From Woeseiaceae bacterium (GTDB lineage: Bacteria; Pseudomonadota; Gammaproteobacteria; Steroidobacterales; Woeseiaceae), in contig JAHEFD010000002.1 of NCBI GenBank assembly GCA_024640345.1, positions 62,001 to 126,000 on the forward strand: a DNA stretch of 64,000 nucleotides, given 5' to 3'. The translations under genes were made by a program, and so were the position numbers. Below are positions 56,631 to 64,000 of the stretch, in pieces. The notes beneath the pieces were generated by a model, which was not told the DNA's origin, did not search any database, and saw only the letters and a list, made by a program, of their open reading frames with translations. Every line of letters starts with the position of its first letter. Positions within the stretch are counted from its first letter, which is position 1.

Positions 56631-57209
56631 ATGAACCGGCTGTGTATCTATTGCGGGTCAAGTATCGGCTCGCGCAAATCCTATATCGACGCAGCGACGG
56701 AGCTTGGACGGCTGCTCGTCACCTGTGGTACGGACCTGGTCTATGGCGGGTCGCACAAGGGAATCATGGGAGTGATCGCAGACGCCGTGCTCGAAGATGG
56801 CGGCAAGGTCATCGGTGTGATTCCCCAGTCGTTGATGGATAAAGAGGTTGCCCATCGCGGACTGTCAAAACTGCATGTCGTCAAATCCATGCATGAGAGA
56901 AAATCCTTAATGGCGGTGCTTTCTGATGGCTTCATCGCAATGCCTGGCGGATATGGCACCCTGGAGGAAATCGTCGAGGTTCTGACCTGGGGCCAGCTGC
57001 AATTTCATAACAAGCCCTGCGGCCTGCTGAACGTCGATGGCTATTTCGATCACCTGCTTCGGTACCTCGATCACGCGGCAGAGGAGCGCTTCCTGCGTCC
57101 GGAGCATCGTGAAATGTTACTGGTTGCCAACACGCCTGCCGAACTTCTCGACCTGTTCGCACATTACGAGCCGCCAGAGATCAGAAAGTGGGTCGACGTT
57201 CCGGATTAA
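56631..57209 (+). CDS. LOG-family nucleotide 5'-monophosphate phosphoribohydrolase
   Basis: A 192-residue Rossmann-like protein with the LOG motifs YGGSHKGIMGVIAD, the substrate-binding MHERKSLM and PGGYGTLEEI. Such enzymes remove the base from nucleoside 5'-monophosphates, in plants for cytokinin activation, in bacteria probably for purine nucleotide turnover. The ATG is the second codon of a slightly longer open frame. Its last 4 bases overlap the convergent AlbA_2-domain gene. Confidence 0.9.
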   Translation: MNRLCIYCGSSIGSRKSYIDAATELGRLLVTCGTDLVYGGSHKGIMGVIADAVLEDGGKVIGVIPQSLMDKEVAHRGLSKLHVVKSMHERKSLMAVLSDGFIAMPGGYGTLEEIVEVLTWGQLQFHNKPCGLLNVDGYFDHLLRYLDHAAEERFLRPEHREMLLVANTPAELLDLFAHYEPPEIRKWVDVPD

Positions 57210-58369
57210 AAGATCAGGCGTAATTTTCCTTTAACCGGTTTCTGCAGGTTACTGCCGAAAAGCGTATAGCGGATTCCCAGTTTTCTTCCCGCCAGTTCCT
57301 GGCCAACACAAATTCTCAAAGGTGCCTCGAATACCTGGGCGATTGCGTCTGTTGAAATATCGCCCAGGGTATTCGAGACGTGGATCGAATCGTCTTTGAA
57401 GGTAACGGCTGGGTATTCAGAGTTCTCCGCGGGGCCGCGGTCGATCCACCTGTCGTCACGCGGAATTCTCGGTAATCGACTGGCGACATAGAACGAATTG
57501 TGGTTTGGCATGACCAGGGCCAGCGACGCGTTTTCGATCGTATCTTTTCCCTGGTTGTACACGACAAGCTGCAGCGTCGTGGCGTTGGATTCGTAAAGAA
57601 AGTGCTCGTCATCGTTCCGGTGCTTGTTACGAATCTCCGCCATCTCGGTAACCAGTTCCTGCGCGTTGCGGTCTTCGTAGGGGCTGTCGGAACCGAATAG
57701 TCGCGCATGGGTCAATCGGGCCATAACCGTTGTCGATCCCGAATTCGTGTACTTTTCCCGAATTTCCAGGAGCTGACTCAGCTTGGAGCCAGCGATGGCT
57801 GACGGTAGTGCGGAAAGGTCGGTCACCGGAACGCGAATATCCTTGTGGATGATCTCACCTGGGAAACCGATTTCGATATTGTCAGCGGGTATGGAATCCC
57901 TGAACTTCCGCTCGAACATTTCCTGTAACTGTCGGCGGCCCATCTTGATCGCAGAGTCATCCGCGCGGATATACGCATCGCCACGGCGCAACTGCTCCGA
58001 AAAGTCTGTGCGCATCATGTAGGGTCGGTCGCTGCACACGCCGATTTCATAAACACCGACACGCTTTCCGTCGATATTGACCGGCTGGTATCGCACGCGG
58101 ACGGGCGGTTCGATGAAATCGTTGACGAGCGCCTGGTAGGGCGGTTTGCCGGAAAAATCGCCGCGATCAACAGACTGAATTTGCTTCTGATTATCCTTGT
58201 TGAAGCTTATGCCCGTGATGATATAGCGCTTGCCCTCGACAGGGGCATTCGCCATGGCAAGCACATCCCGCAGGAATCGACGGATACCATCGGCTCCGTA
58301 CGGGCCCTCACAGAATTGCATACCGGTCCCGGGCGTACCCGACCAGGCTATTTTCAACAGACGATTCAT
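57206..58369 (-). CDS. AlbA_2 (Schlafen-like) domain protein
   Basis: A 387-residue protein. Residues about 10-150 fit an AlbA_2 putative nucleic-acid-binding domain: helix RRFLRDVLAMANAPVEGKRYIITGI, VRVRYQPVNIDGKRVGVYEIGV, and RRGDAYIRADDSAIKMGRRQL. The C-terminal 200 residues (beta-rich, TLQLVVYNQGKDTIENASLAL) look like an immunoglobulin-like fold and are unassigned. The usual ATPase or DUF3987 partners are absent. It converges with the LOG gene. Confidence 0.6.
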   Translation of the reverse strand: MNRLLKIAWSGTPGTGMQFCEGPYGADGIRRFLRDVLAMANAPVEGKRYIITGISFNKDNQKQIQSVDRGDFSGKPPYQALVNDFIEPPVRVRYQPVNIDGKRVGVYEIGVCSDRPYMMRTDFSEQLRRGDAYIRADDSAIKMGRRQLQEMFERKFRDSIPADNIEIGFPGEIIHKDIRVPVTDLSALPSAIAGSKLSQLLEIREKYTNSGSTTVMARLTHARLFGSDSPYEDRNAQELVTEMAEIRNKHRNDDEHFLYESNATTLQLVVYNQGKDTIENASLALVMPNHNSFYVASRLPRIPRDDRWIDRGPAENSEYPAVTFKDDSIHVSNTLGDISTDAIAQVFEAPLRICVGQELAGRKLGIRYTLFGSNLQKPVKGKLRLIF

Positions 58370-58610
58370 CGCCCATTAATTCTGACCGATTATGTTGAGT
58401 CGAAATCGGAACCAATCGTCAGTTCTGGCAAGCAGTCGTTGCCGTATGTGGATTTTTTATCGCAGGAATGGCCGGATTCGGCCAGGCCCAATGAATCGGG
58501 CATGATCTGCGGGAGTGTCTTTCCATTTCGACAGGACCAGTGCAGCGGCCCGTCCCTGTCGGCTGTTCATGCTGCCTGCGGAACCAGGATCCCGGCCGAA
58601 GCGGGGCAGC

Positions 58611-59174
58611 CTAGAAGTTGAGACGCCATCGCCTGTTATCAGACCGACCGGTGCGCCGCTTGCGCATGCGAGCGTGCAGCGCGGCTCGCTTGTCCGCCAG
58701 CCATTCTTCGCGCTCGACATGCGGATCCAGTCCTTTTTCCTTTCGCCGTTTTTCTTCGGCAATACGAAACTGGTAGAACTCTTCGTATGACTCGATTTCG
58801 TTCTTCAGCTCGCGAATAACCAGTTCGACGTAAATTGCGTCATCCAGGAAGCCCAAACCGGGAATATGGTCAGGGATCAGGTCTTCGGGGTCGCAAAAAT
58901 AGACCAGTGCGCCGAGCACCCGGGTGCGATCTTCGTCGGACAGCCTCCATTCCTGGTCTGACACCATGTTGGTCACGACTTCCAGCTTCTCGATTCGTTC
59001 GCGAATAAACTCCGGTAACTCACCGGCTTTCGCATCTGCTACGAGCTGCAGCGCCGCTGATTGAATAGCCTCGTCGTCGTGAGGGCCATCCACAGCGGAT
59101 TTGGCCTTGTTAACAATGGCCTGAAAATGTTCGAGATCCTGATCGCTTAACGTAAAAGTAATATCGAGTGGCAT
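58611..59174 (-). CDS. DUF1232 (YkvA-like) protein
   Basis: A 187-residue protein. The centre (about 85-130) has the DUF1232 signature LGALVYFCDPEDLIPDHIPGLGFLDDAIYV in pieces, followed by a long charged helix to the C-terminus rich in Arg, Glu and Lys. The N-terminus is a helical acidic region. Family role unknown. The 241-bp spacer to the AlbA_2 gene holds no recognisable gene, only a small GGCCG/CGGCC hairpin at 58470-58483. Confidence 0.8.
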   Translation of the reverse strand: MPLDITFTLSDQDLEHFQAIVNKAKSAVDGPHDDEAIQSAALQLVADAKAGELPEFIRERIEKLEVVTNMVSDQEWRLSDEDRTRVLGALVYFCDPEDLIPDHIPGLGFLDDAIYVELVIRELKNEIESYEEFYQFRIAEEKRRKEKGLDPHVEREEWLADKRAALHARMRKRRTGRSDNRRWRLNF

Positions 59175-59457
59175 AACCAGCGGTCCTGTTAATTTTAAGT
59201 TGTTGCAGACCAGGTATTGATCCTGTCATTCCTCGGATGCCTGCTTTTTATCCGAGTCGAAGCGCAGCTGGCTGATCTTGTTTGTAATTTCTCCAGCCCG
59301 TCGATTGGACATCACGAATTGTATACGGATTGGCGGTAGTCGGCTATTTGATCGGGCTCAAGCGGCCATAGTGCGTGGTGTTAACCGGGCTGGCTATTGC
59401 GACGAGTCGGGCCCACACCCATACTTTACGATCCCTGATTGCCTGAAAGCCCGACGA

Positions 59458-60531
59458 ATGACAGAAGAAGATCCGTTAGCCGCAATCGCCGAAGAGACGC
59501 CTGCGTTCAGCGACGACGAGGCGATTGCCGTGGTATGTGATCGCTACGGACTGGCTGTCAGCGTTAGTTCGCTGGTGAGCGAACGAGACCAGAATTTTCA
59601 CCTGGTGGCCGTTGACGGACGCGAGTTCGTTCTGAAAATTGCGAATGCATCTGAATCGCGGGAAGTAACGGATTTTCAGATCGAGGCATTAATTCACATC
59701 GCTGGTTTTATCGAGCAGCATGCAACGCCGATTGTTGTACCGAACATCCTGAAAACGCTTGGCGGTGAGACGCATGTGATTATGAACGGCCCGGGCGGGG
59801 AACACGTCGCCCGGGTGGTCGGCTATGTTGACGGTGTGCCGGTCGGGGACCGGGTACCCTCGGCCAGGCTCTGCAGGAATATGGGTGAATACCTTGCGCA
59901 TCTCGGAGTTGCCCTGCGGGATTTCAGCCATCCGGGAAGCGAGCAGCCCCTGCTTTGGGATATGCAGCAGGCACTTCGTCTCAGGGAGCTGCTGGATTTC
60001 ATTCCGACAGACTCGGTCAGGCGGGCTGTCATCGCAGCGCTCAATGATTTTGAGCGCTTCGCACTTCCGCAATTCCCGGCACTACGCCGGCAGGTGATTC
60101 ACAGTGATTTCAATCCGGACAATATCCTGACCGAGAAGGCCAATCCGGACATTGTTGCCGGCGTAATAGATTTTGGTGACATGCTCGCGGCTCCCCTGAT
60201 TGCAGATGTTGCCATCGGTGCGTCATACGCTCGCCCGACCGAGGGCGATCCATTAGCGCTGATCGCCGAATTCGTTCTTGGTTACCACGGTGTCACACCC
60301 CTCGAGCAGTGTGAAATCGACATGCTGTTTGAACTCATCAAGGCGCGACTTTCTGCATCAATCGCTATTCTTTACTGGCGCGCCTCGTTCCGTGATCCGG
60401 GTGACCCGTATCTTGAAAAATTACTGAGCGCCGAGTCTTTTGCTGAGCACTATCTTGCTCAGCTGGCGGACATCCCCCGCCTGAATGCGATGCAGGTCTT
60501 TCGCCAGGTCTGCGCGTCGACAAGCAGCTAG
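59458..60531 (+). CDS. APH-fold phosphotransferase (hydroxylysine-kinase-like)
   Basis: A 357-residue small-molecule kinase. The start of the kinase fold is seen at EFVLKIANAS (ATP-binding Lys), the catalytic loop at VIHSDFNPDNIL and the metal Asp at VIDFGDM. This layout, with the DMLAAPLIADVAIG segment, resembles hydroxylysine and homoserine type II kinases, often fused to or next to class III aminotransferases, none of which is adjacent. ATG at MTEEDPL is used; an open frame to 59278 has no family sequence and there is no good ribosome site. Confidence 0.78.
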   Translation: MTEEDPLAAIAEETPAFSDDEAIAVVCDRYGLAVSVSSLVSERDQNFHLVAVDGREFVLKIANASESREVTDFQIEALIHIAGFIEQHATPIVVPNILKTLGGETHVIMNGPGGEHVARVVGYVDGVPVGDRVPSARLCRNMGEYLAHLGVALRDFSHPGSEQPLLWDMQQALRLRELLDFIPTDSVRRAVIAALNDFERFALPQFPALRRQVIHSDFNPDNILTEKANPDIVAGVIDFGDMLAAPLIADVAIGASYARPTEGDPLALIAEFVLGYHGVTPLEQCEIDMLFELIKARLSASIAILYWRASFRDPGDPYLEKLLSAESFAEHYLAQLADIPRLNAMQVFRQVCASTSS

Positions 60532-61004
60532 TGGCTGTCGTAGGGATTGAATCCAACTGACTCGTTGGACGCGGCCGATGTTTTTTCGTCGACGTCATCT
60601 TTGCCGAGGACCTTCCGCAACGCCTGGGTACTGACCAGCGAGAGATGCTCGTCGTCGGCGTAGTCCTTTAGCGGCTCAAGTGTCACATCGGAGGGTCTGT
60701 CCAGGTTCGGTAACCCCTTGTTAGCATCAAGTATCGCCTGGAGATCGTCGTCCTCAATGATCTCGAAACGTCCGTTACCGGTGTCCCTCGCCAGCACGCC
60801 CTCTGCGGATGTATCTGCAACCTGTGCGATAGCGTCGCGCTCTGAACTGTCCCTCGAGGAAAGCATCTGCTTCAGCATCTGCGTCGAAACGAGTTCGAGT
60901 TCAGCAGACTGCAGCGGATCCGCCCACACGGATCGTCCATGACCGTCCGACCTGATCCTGCCAGGTCTCGGGACCAGCACTTTGTTCGTCGAATTGCAGG
61001 ACAT
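60528..61004 (-). CDS. Hypothetical protein with an internal LVSTQ repeat
   Basis: A 158-residue acidic cytoplasmic protein without a recognised domain. It contains two similar helices, AELELVSTQMLKQML (34-48) and EHLSLVSTQALRKVL (119-133), joined by an acidic linker. The chosen ATG has GGGG about 8 bases upstream; an open frame to 61181 would add 59 residues, some of which are plausible. It converges with the kinase gene, overlapping by 4 bases. Confidence 0.5.
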   Translation of the reverse strand: MSCNSTNKVLVPRPGRIRSDGHGRSVWADPLQSAELELVSTQMLKQMLSSRDSSERDAIAQVADTSAEGVLARDTGNGRFEIIEDDDLQAILDANKGLPNLDRPSDVTLEPLKDYADDEHLSLVSTQALRKVLGKDDVDEKTSAASNESVGFNPYDSH

Positions 61005-61210
61005 GACAGTACCCCGATTGCCGTCACAAATGACTGTGAAAATCCATTTTGCGCCGCGATTGGCAAGGGGGTCATCGAACTGCGTCACGAAATGTCCTAA
61101 CCCTAACGAATTCACATACTTATGTGAGACATTGGTTCGTTCAGGGCGGCAATTTTTTCCAATTTGCGAAAAATCGACCACCGGCGGTCAGTTGCTCAGC
61201 AAAAAGCTGT

Positions 61211-61266
61211 GGAACAGTTCCGGAATCAATGACTTGCGGGCGCTACCATTACACATATTCCGGAAC
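61211..61266. promoter_or_regulatory. Paired TTCCGGAA palindromes upstream of the diguanylate cyclase
   Basis: Two copies of the 8-bp palindrome TTCCGGAA occur at 61218-61225 and 61258-61265, exactly 40 bp apart, about four helical turns. Together GTTCCGGAAT and ATTCCGGAAC form a 10-bp inverted repeat. GGAAC-A-GTTCC at 61211-61221 overlaps the first. They lie 23-77 bp before the start of the cyclase gene, where a repressor would act. No regulator is identified. Confidence 0.5.
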
Positions 61267-61287
61267 CAGGTCGCGTAAGAGTATCTG

Positions 61288-63252
61288 ATGAATTTGTCCG
61301 TCACTTTCTCACTATTGCTCGGATTTAGCGCTGTTTGCTACTTCCTGCTTGGCGTGAGATTGCTGAGTGGCAAACGGGAGATTGGCAGCCTGCCGCTTGG
61401 CGTCACCTTCCTGATTATCTCTCTGTGGGTGCTGGGCGGTGCAGTCGAGATGGTCGCGACATCTTTTGTCGCATTCACTGCCGGTCGGGTTGGCCATTTC
61501 ATTGGTACGGCGCTGGTGCCACTTACTCTTCTGCTTTGTTTTCGCGAGTTCACCGGACGCAGTACATCGGCGAGAACGATTGTTGCCTTATTGATCATAC
61601 CGGTGTTGTCGATCGTTGTTGCGGCGACCAATTACTGGCACGAATTCATGTGGTACCTGCCGGCGACGAATGAGGTCGGCGAATTTCTGACAAGGCCCCG
61701 GGAATTCGGGCCCTGGTTCAATTTCGTCCACTTGCCCTTCGGCTACGCGATTACAGGCATCGGAATAGCCACCCTGGTCATGCACAGTCCGGCTGTCGCT
61801 CCTTCGCAAAGACGCGGCCTGTTTGTCTTAACAGGCTCGGCGATCGTACCGGTGATCGGTATTGTGGCCTATGACCTTGGACTGGGTCCGGATACCATTT
61901 CGACGCTGCCCGTTATATTTGCGTTTATGTTGCCGATCTACGCGTGGCTTGTTGTCGCTGAAAGAATCATTGAATTCTCGCCGCTTGCCTACGAAACGGT
62001 GTTCCAGAACATGCAGGATCCTGTCATCGTGGTTGACGATGAGGAACGCATAATTGGTCTCAACCATGGCGCAGAAGCTTTGCTGAACATGAACGAAGCT
62101 GATGCGCTTCGCGAGTCTCTGGAATCTGTCTTTGGCGCTGATGCATCTGAGGTCCATGCTGCGATCAGTACTGGTTTGCCACAGAAAATGCTAACTCATT
62201 CCGGCCGCTTTCTTCATATTCAGGTGACGCAAATTGCGGCCAGTAACGTAGCAGCGCGAAACGCCAGCGTCCTGATGTTTCGTGACGTAAGCGATGTCGA
62301 AAAGGCACAGCGCGAAGTACTGAACAGCGAGAGGCTTTTGCGTACGCTGATCGATCACTCGGTCAATGGCATTATTCGAATGCGCTGGATCATGGACGAC
62401 ACTCCGCTGGGCAATAAGGAATTGCGTTGCATCTTTGCAAATGCAGCGGCTGGTCGCTATTTGAATACGGATTCGACCGCAATGATCGATCGTTCCGTGG
62501 ATGAACTGCTGCGCCTGTCATCGACCGGCATGGATCCAGCAGTTGCAGATCAACTCGTGGAGCAGTTCATGACCGCCGCCTCGGGTGGGCAGATCGTCGA
62601 TACAGAGACACGGGTCGAGTCCAATGGCGTCGCCAGGTGGCTGCGAATTATCGGCGAACCGGTCGGCGAGGATGTCGCAATTACATTCGTCGATGTTACC
62701 GATGGTAAAGCTAAGGAAGAGCGGATGGAATCAATCGCGCGGTCTGATCCTCTGACCGGCGTCTTGAACCGGAGAGGGTTCGAAAGAGATGCCGCTCGGA
62801 GATTGCGTGAAAGCGAGGATGACGCGACCGGGGCTCTGCTTTTTATCGATCTCAATGACTTCAAGCTGATCAATGACCAGTATGGCCATGAAATTGGAGA
62901 TCAGCTGCTGACAATAGCAGCCGAGCGATTACAGAAAAGCCTGCGGTCCTGCGACATTATCGGACGTCCCGGTGGCGATGAATTTGTTGCACTGGTACCT
63001 GATGTGAAGCCGGATGTAGCAGAGAAACTGGCAACCCGTCTCACCAATTCCCTGGAACAGGCATACCTGATCGGCAACAAGAGGCTGCAGTGCGCCGCGA
63101 GTATTGGCCTCTCACTGTATCCCGAGCACGCAAATACGCTGACCGGCCTGTTGCGCGCTGCCGATGCTGCTATGTATCGCGCCAAAGCCCGGTCTCGCAG
63201 TGGTACAAGCACCGGCGATACGGACCTCCTTGAGAAGGCGGTTTCGGCCTGA
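61288..63252 (+). CDS. Membrane diguanylate cyclase with 7TM, PAS-like and GGDEF domains
   Basis: Makes cyclic di-GMP. The 654 residues comprise a seven-helix N-terminal domain (about 1-225) of the histidine-kinase 7TM sensor type, two PAS-like regions (about 236-340 and 345-470), and a GGDEF domain (about 480-640). The active site is intact, GGDEF at 562-566, preceded by the RxxD inhibitory site (Arg553, Asp556) five residues upstream, so product inhibition is expected. No EAL domain is present. Paired palindromes lie in its promoter region. Confidence 0.93.
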   Translation: MNLSVTFSLLLGFSAVCYFLLGVRLLSGKREIGSLPLGVTFLIISLWVLGGAVEMVATSFVAFTAGRVGHFIGTALVPLTLLLCFREFTGRSTSARTIVALLIIPVLSIVVAATNYWHEFMWYLPATNEVGEFLTRPREFGPWFNFVHLPFGYAITGIGIATLVMHSPAVAPSQRRGLFVLTGSAIVPVIGIVAYDLGLGPDTISTLPVIFAFMLPIYAWLVVAERIIEFSPLAYETVFQNMQDPVIVVDDEERIIGLNHGAEALLNMNEADALRESLESVFGADASEVHAAISTGLPQKMLTHSGRFLHIQVTQIAASNVAARNASVLMFRDVSDVEKAQREVLNSERLLRTLIDHSVNGIIRMRWIMDDTPLGNKELRCIFANAAAGRYLNTDSTAMIDRSVDELLRLSSTGMDPAVADQLVEQFMTAASGGQIVDTETRVESNGVARWLRIIGEPVGEDVAITFVDVTDGKAKEERMESIARSDPLTGVLNRRGFERDAARRLRESEDDATGALLFIDLNDFKLINDQYGHEIGDQLLTIAAERLQKSLRSCDIIGRPGGDEFVALVPDVKPDVAEKLATRLTNSLEQAYLIGNKRLQCAASIGLSLYPEHANTLTGLLRAADAAMYRAKARSRSGTSTGDTDLLEKAVSA

Positions 63253-63340
63253 CAGGCATTTCGTTCTCCTGAAGACTATCATGCCGTAATATTTCAGACT
63301 CCGGAGTGGTCTGATTGATAAACGCGCAGGGGGAATCAAA

Positions 63341-64000
63341 ATGAAGACCGGGCAAAAGCTCATCTATGCAATTTTCATCGTTTTATTCGTCGCGGCCTTT
63401 GTCTTGTCGAGTCCCGCCCGGGTACTCGCGGACGAAATGGCCGGAATTGCGACCAGTGCCCAAGAGGTGCAGCCGGTAAAGACCGGCGAAATGGCACCGG
63501 GTTTCACTGTTCGAACTGTCGATAACGAACCATTCGAATTTGATCCTGCAAACCTCGATGCGCCTGTCATCCTGATAACATTTCGTGGCGGCTGGTGTCC
63601 CTATTGCAATCTGCACCTCTCGGAACTGCGCCACGTGGTGCCCGAATTGGAGGCGAAGGGTATTGACGTCTACTTTCTGAGTGGCGATCGGCCGGAGTTG
63701 CTCTACGCAAGTCTCAAAAAGGAAACACAGGAAGACATCGATGGGCTTGGTTACACGATCCTGTCTGATGCCAATATCGAGGCTGCGCTCGCACTGGGAA
63801 TCGCCTTCAAAGTGGCCGATGAAAGCGTTGCGCGAATGGAAGATCGTGGCACCGACCTCGGAAATTCATCAATGGCAAGGTTCCGGGCTCTTCCAGTACC
63901 GGCGGTCTATATGATCGATAGGTCGGGCAGGGTTGTGTATTCGTTCGTCGAGCCCGACTACAAGGTGCGACTGCCGGCGGAAGACCTGCTGGCAGCAGCC
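63341..64000 (+). CDS. Peroxiredoxin-like (AhpC/TSA) exported protein, 3' end cut by the window
   Basis: Starts at an ATG with AGGGGGAA upstream and runs in frame to the window end without a stop (220 codons seen). An N-terminal hydrophobic segment (residues about 8-31, ending VLADE) is a signal peptide or anchor. The thioredoxin fold has GGWCPYCN with two Cys, as in AhpC/TSA redoxins that reduce peroxides or act as thiol-disulfide enzymes. A hairpin TCAGAC/GTCTGA (63294-63314) lies between it and the cyclase gene. Confidence 0.85.
   Translation, partial: MKTGQKLIYAIFIVLFVAAFVLSSPARVLADEMAGIATSAQEVQPVKTGEMAPGFTVRTVDNEPFEFDPANLDAPVILITFRGGWCPYCNLHLSELRHVVPELEAKGIDVYFLSGDRPELLYASLKKETQEDIDGLGYTILSDANIEAALALGIAFKVADESVARMEDRGTDLGNSSMARFRALPVPAVYMIDRSGRVVYSFVEPDYKVRLPAEDLLAAA

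Noticed and set aside
58470-58483. GGCCG/CGGCC hairpin as a terminator
   Set aside because: No T-run follows on the minus strand and it lies about 130 bp beyond the nearest stop on that strand.

Overview
The window looks like a chromosomal segment of a free-living, Gram-negative proteobacterium. Evidence is two TonB-dependent receptors, several lipoprotein signal peptides, a Tat signal, and moderately high G+C with gene shadows on the opposite strand. I suspect a marine or sediment gammaproteobacterium, but no rRNA or marker gene is present to prove it. No phage, transposase, CRISPR array, tRNA or rRNA was seen.

The dominant theme, from about 0.3 to 57 kb, is acquisition and complete use of nucleic-acid components. 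Region 1 (328-2782): a CNT nucleoside transporter and deoB. Region 2 (2809-5846, minus): a side group of small STAS-like, membrane, VOC, DUF1330-like and TfoX-N proteins. Region 3 (5878-9860): an exported MTA/SAH-deaminase-like lipoprotein, adenosine deaminase and a tryptophanase. Region 4 (10200-16175, plus): PhyH dioxygenase, deoA, second CNT transporter, nucleoside hydrolase, ribokinase, hemolysin III. Region 5 (16252-23170, minus): an operon for reductive pyrimidine breakdown, in transcription order beta-ureidopropionase, NCS1 permease, dihydropyrimidinase, preT, preA, cdd. Region 6 (23417-32055): a lipoprotein 5'-nucleotidase, a lipoprotein EEP-family phosphodiesterase/nuclease and two TonB-dependent receptors. 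Region 7 (32611-37429, plus): SDR, deoD, deoC, and an aldehyde dehydrogenase pair that looks like a split ALDH16. Adenosine kinase follows on the minus strand. Region 8 (46726-55182, plus): a purine/ureide operon uraH-xdhABC-puuD-uraD-alc-allA. Two divergent purine-type phosphoribosyltransferases and a LOG-family protein follow.

Together these genes plausibly let the cell strip extracellular nucleotides, import nucleosides, split off sugars (ribose and deoxyribose to central metabolism, acetaldehyde to acetate), degrade uracil towards beta-alanine, and degrade hypoxanthine/xanthine to glyoxylate and urea. Allantoinase, guanine deaminase and beta-alanine aminotransferase are not in the window.

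The least explained part is 38654-44115: a DUF4956 membrane protein, a lipoprotein beta-propeller-like protein, an alpha/beta-hydrolase whose nucleophile position is Gly, a convergent CotH-like kinase-fold protein, and a metallophosphoesterase fused to what looks like a dead kinase domain. This is my candidate for an undescribed system. The right end (57206-64000) carries an AlbA_2-domain protein, a YkvA-like DUF1232 protein, an APH-fold kinase, an internally repeated small protein, a diguanylate cyclase with palindromic sites in its promoter region, and a truncated peroxiredoxin-like gene.
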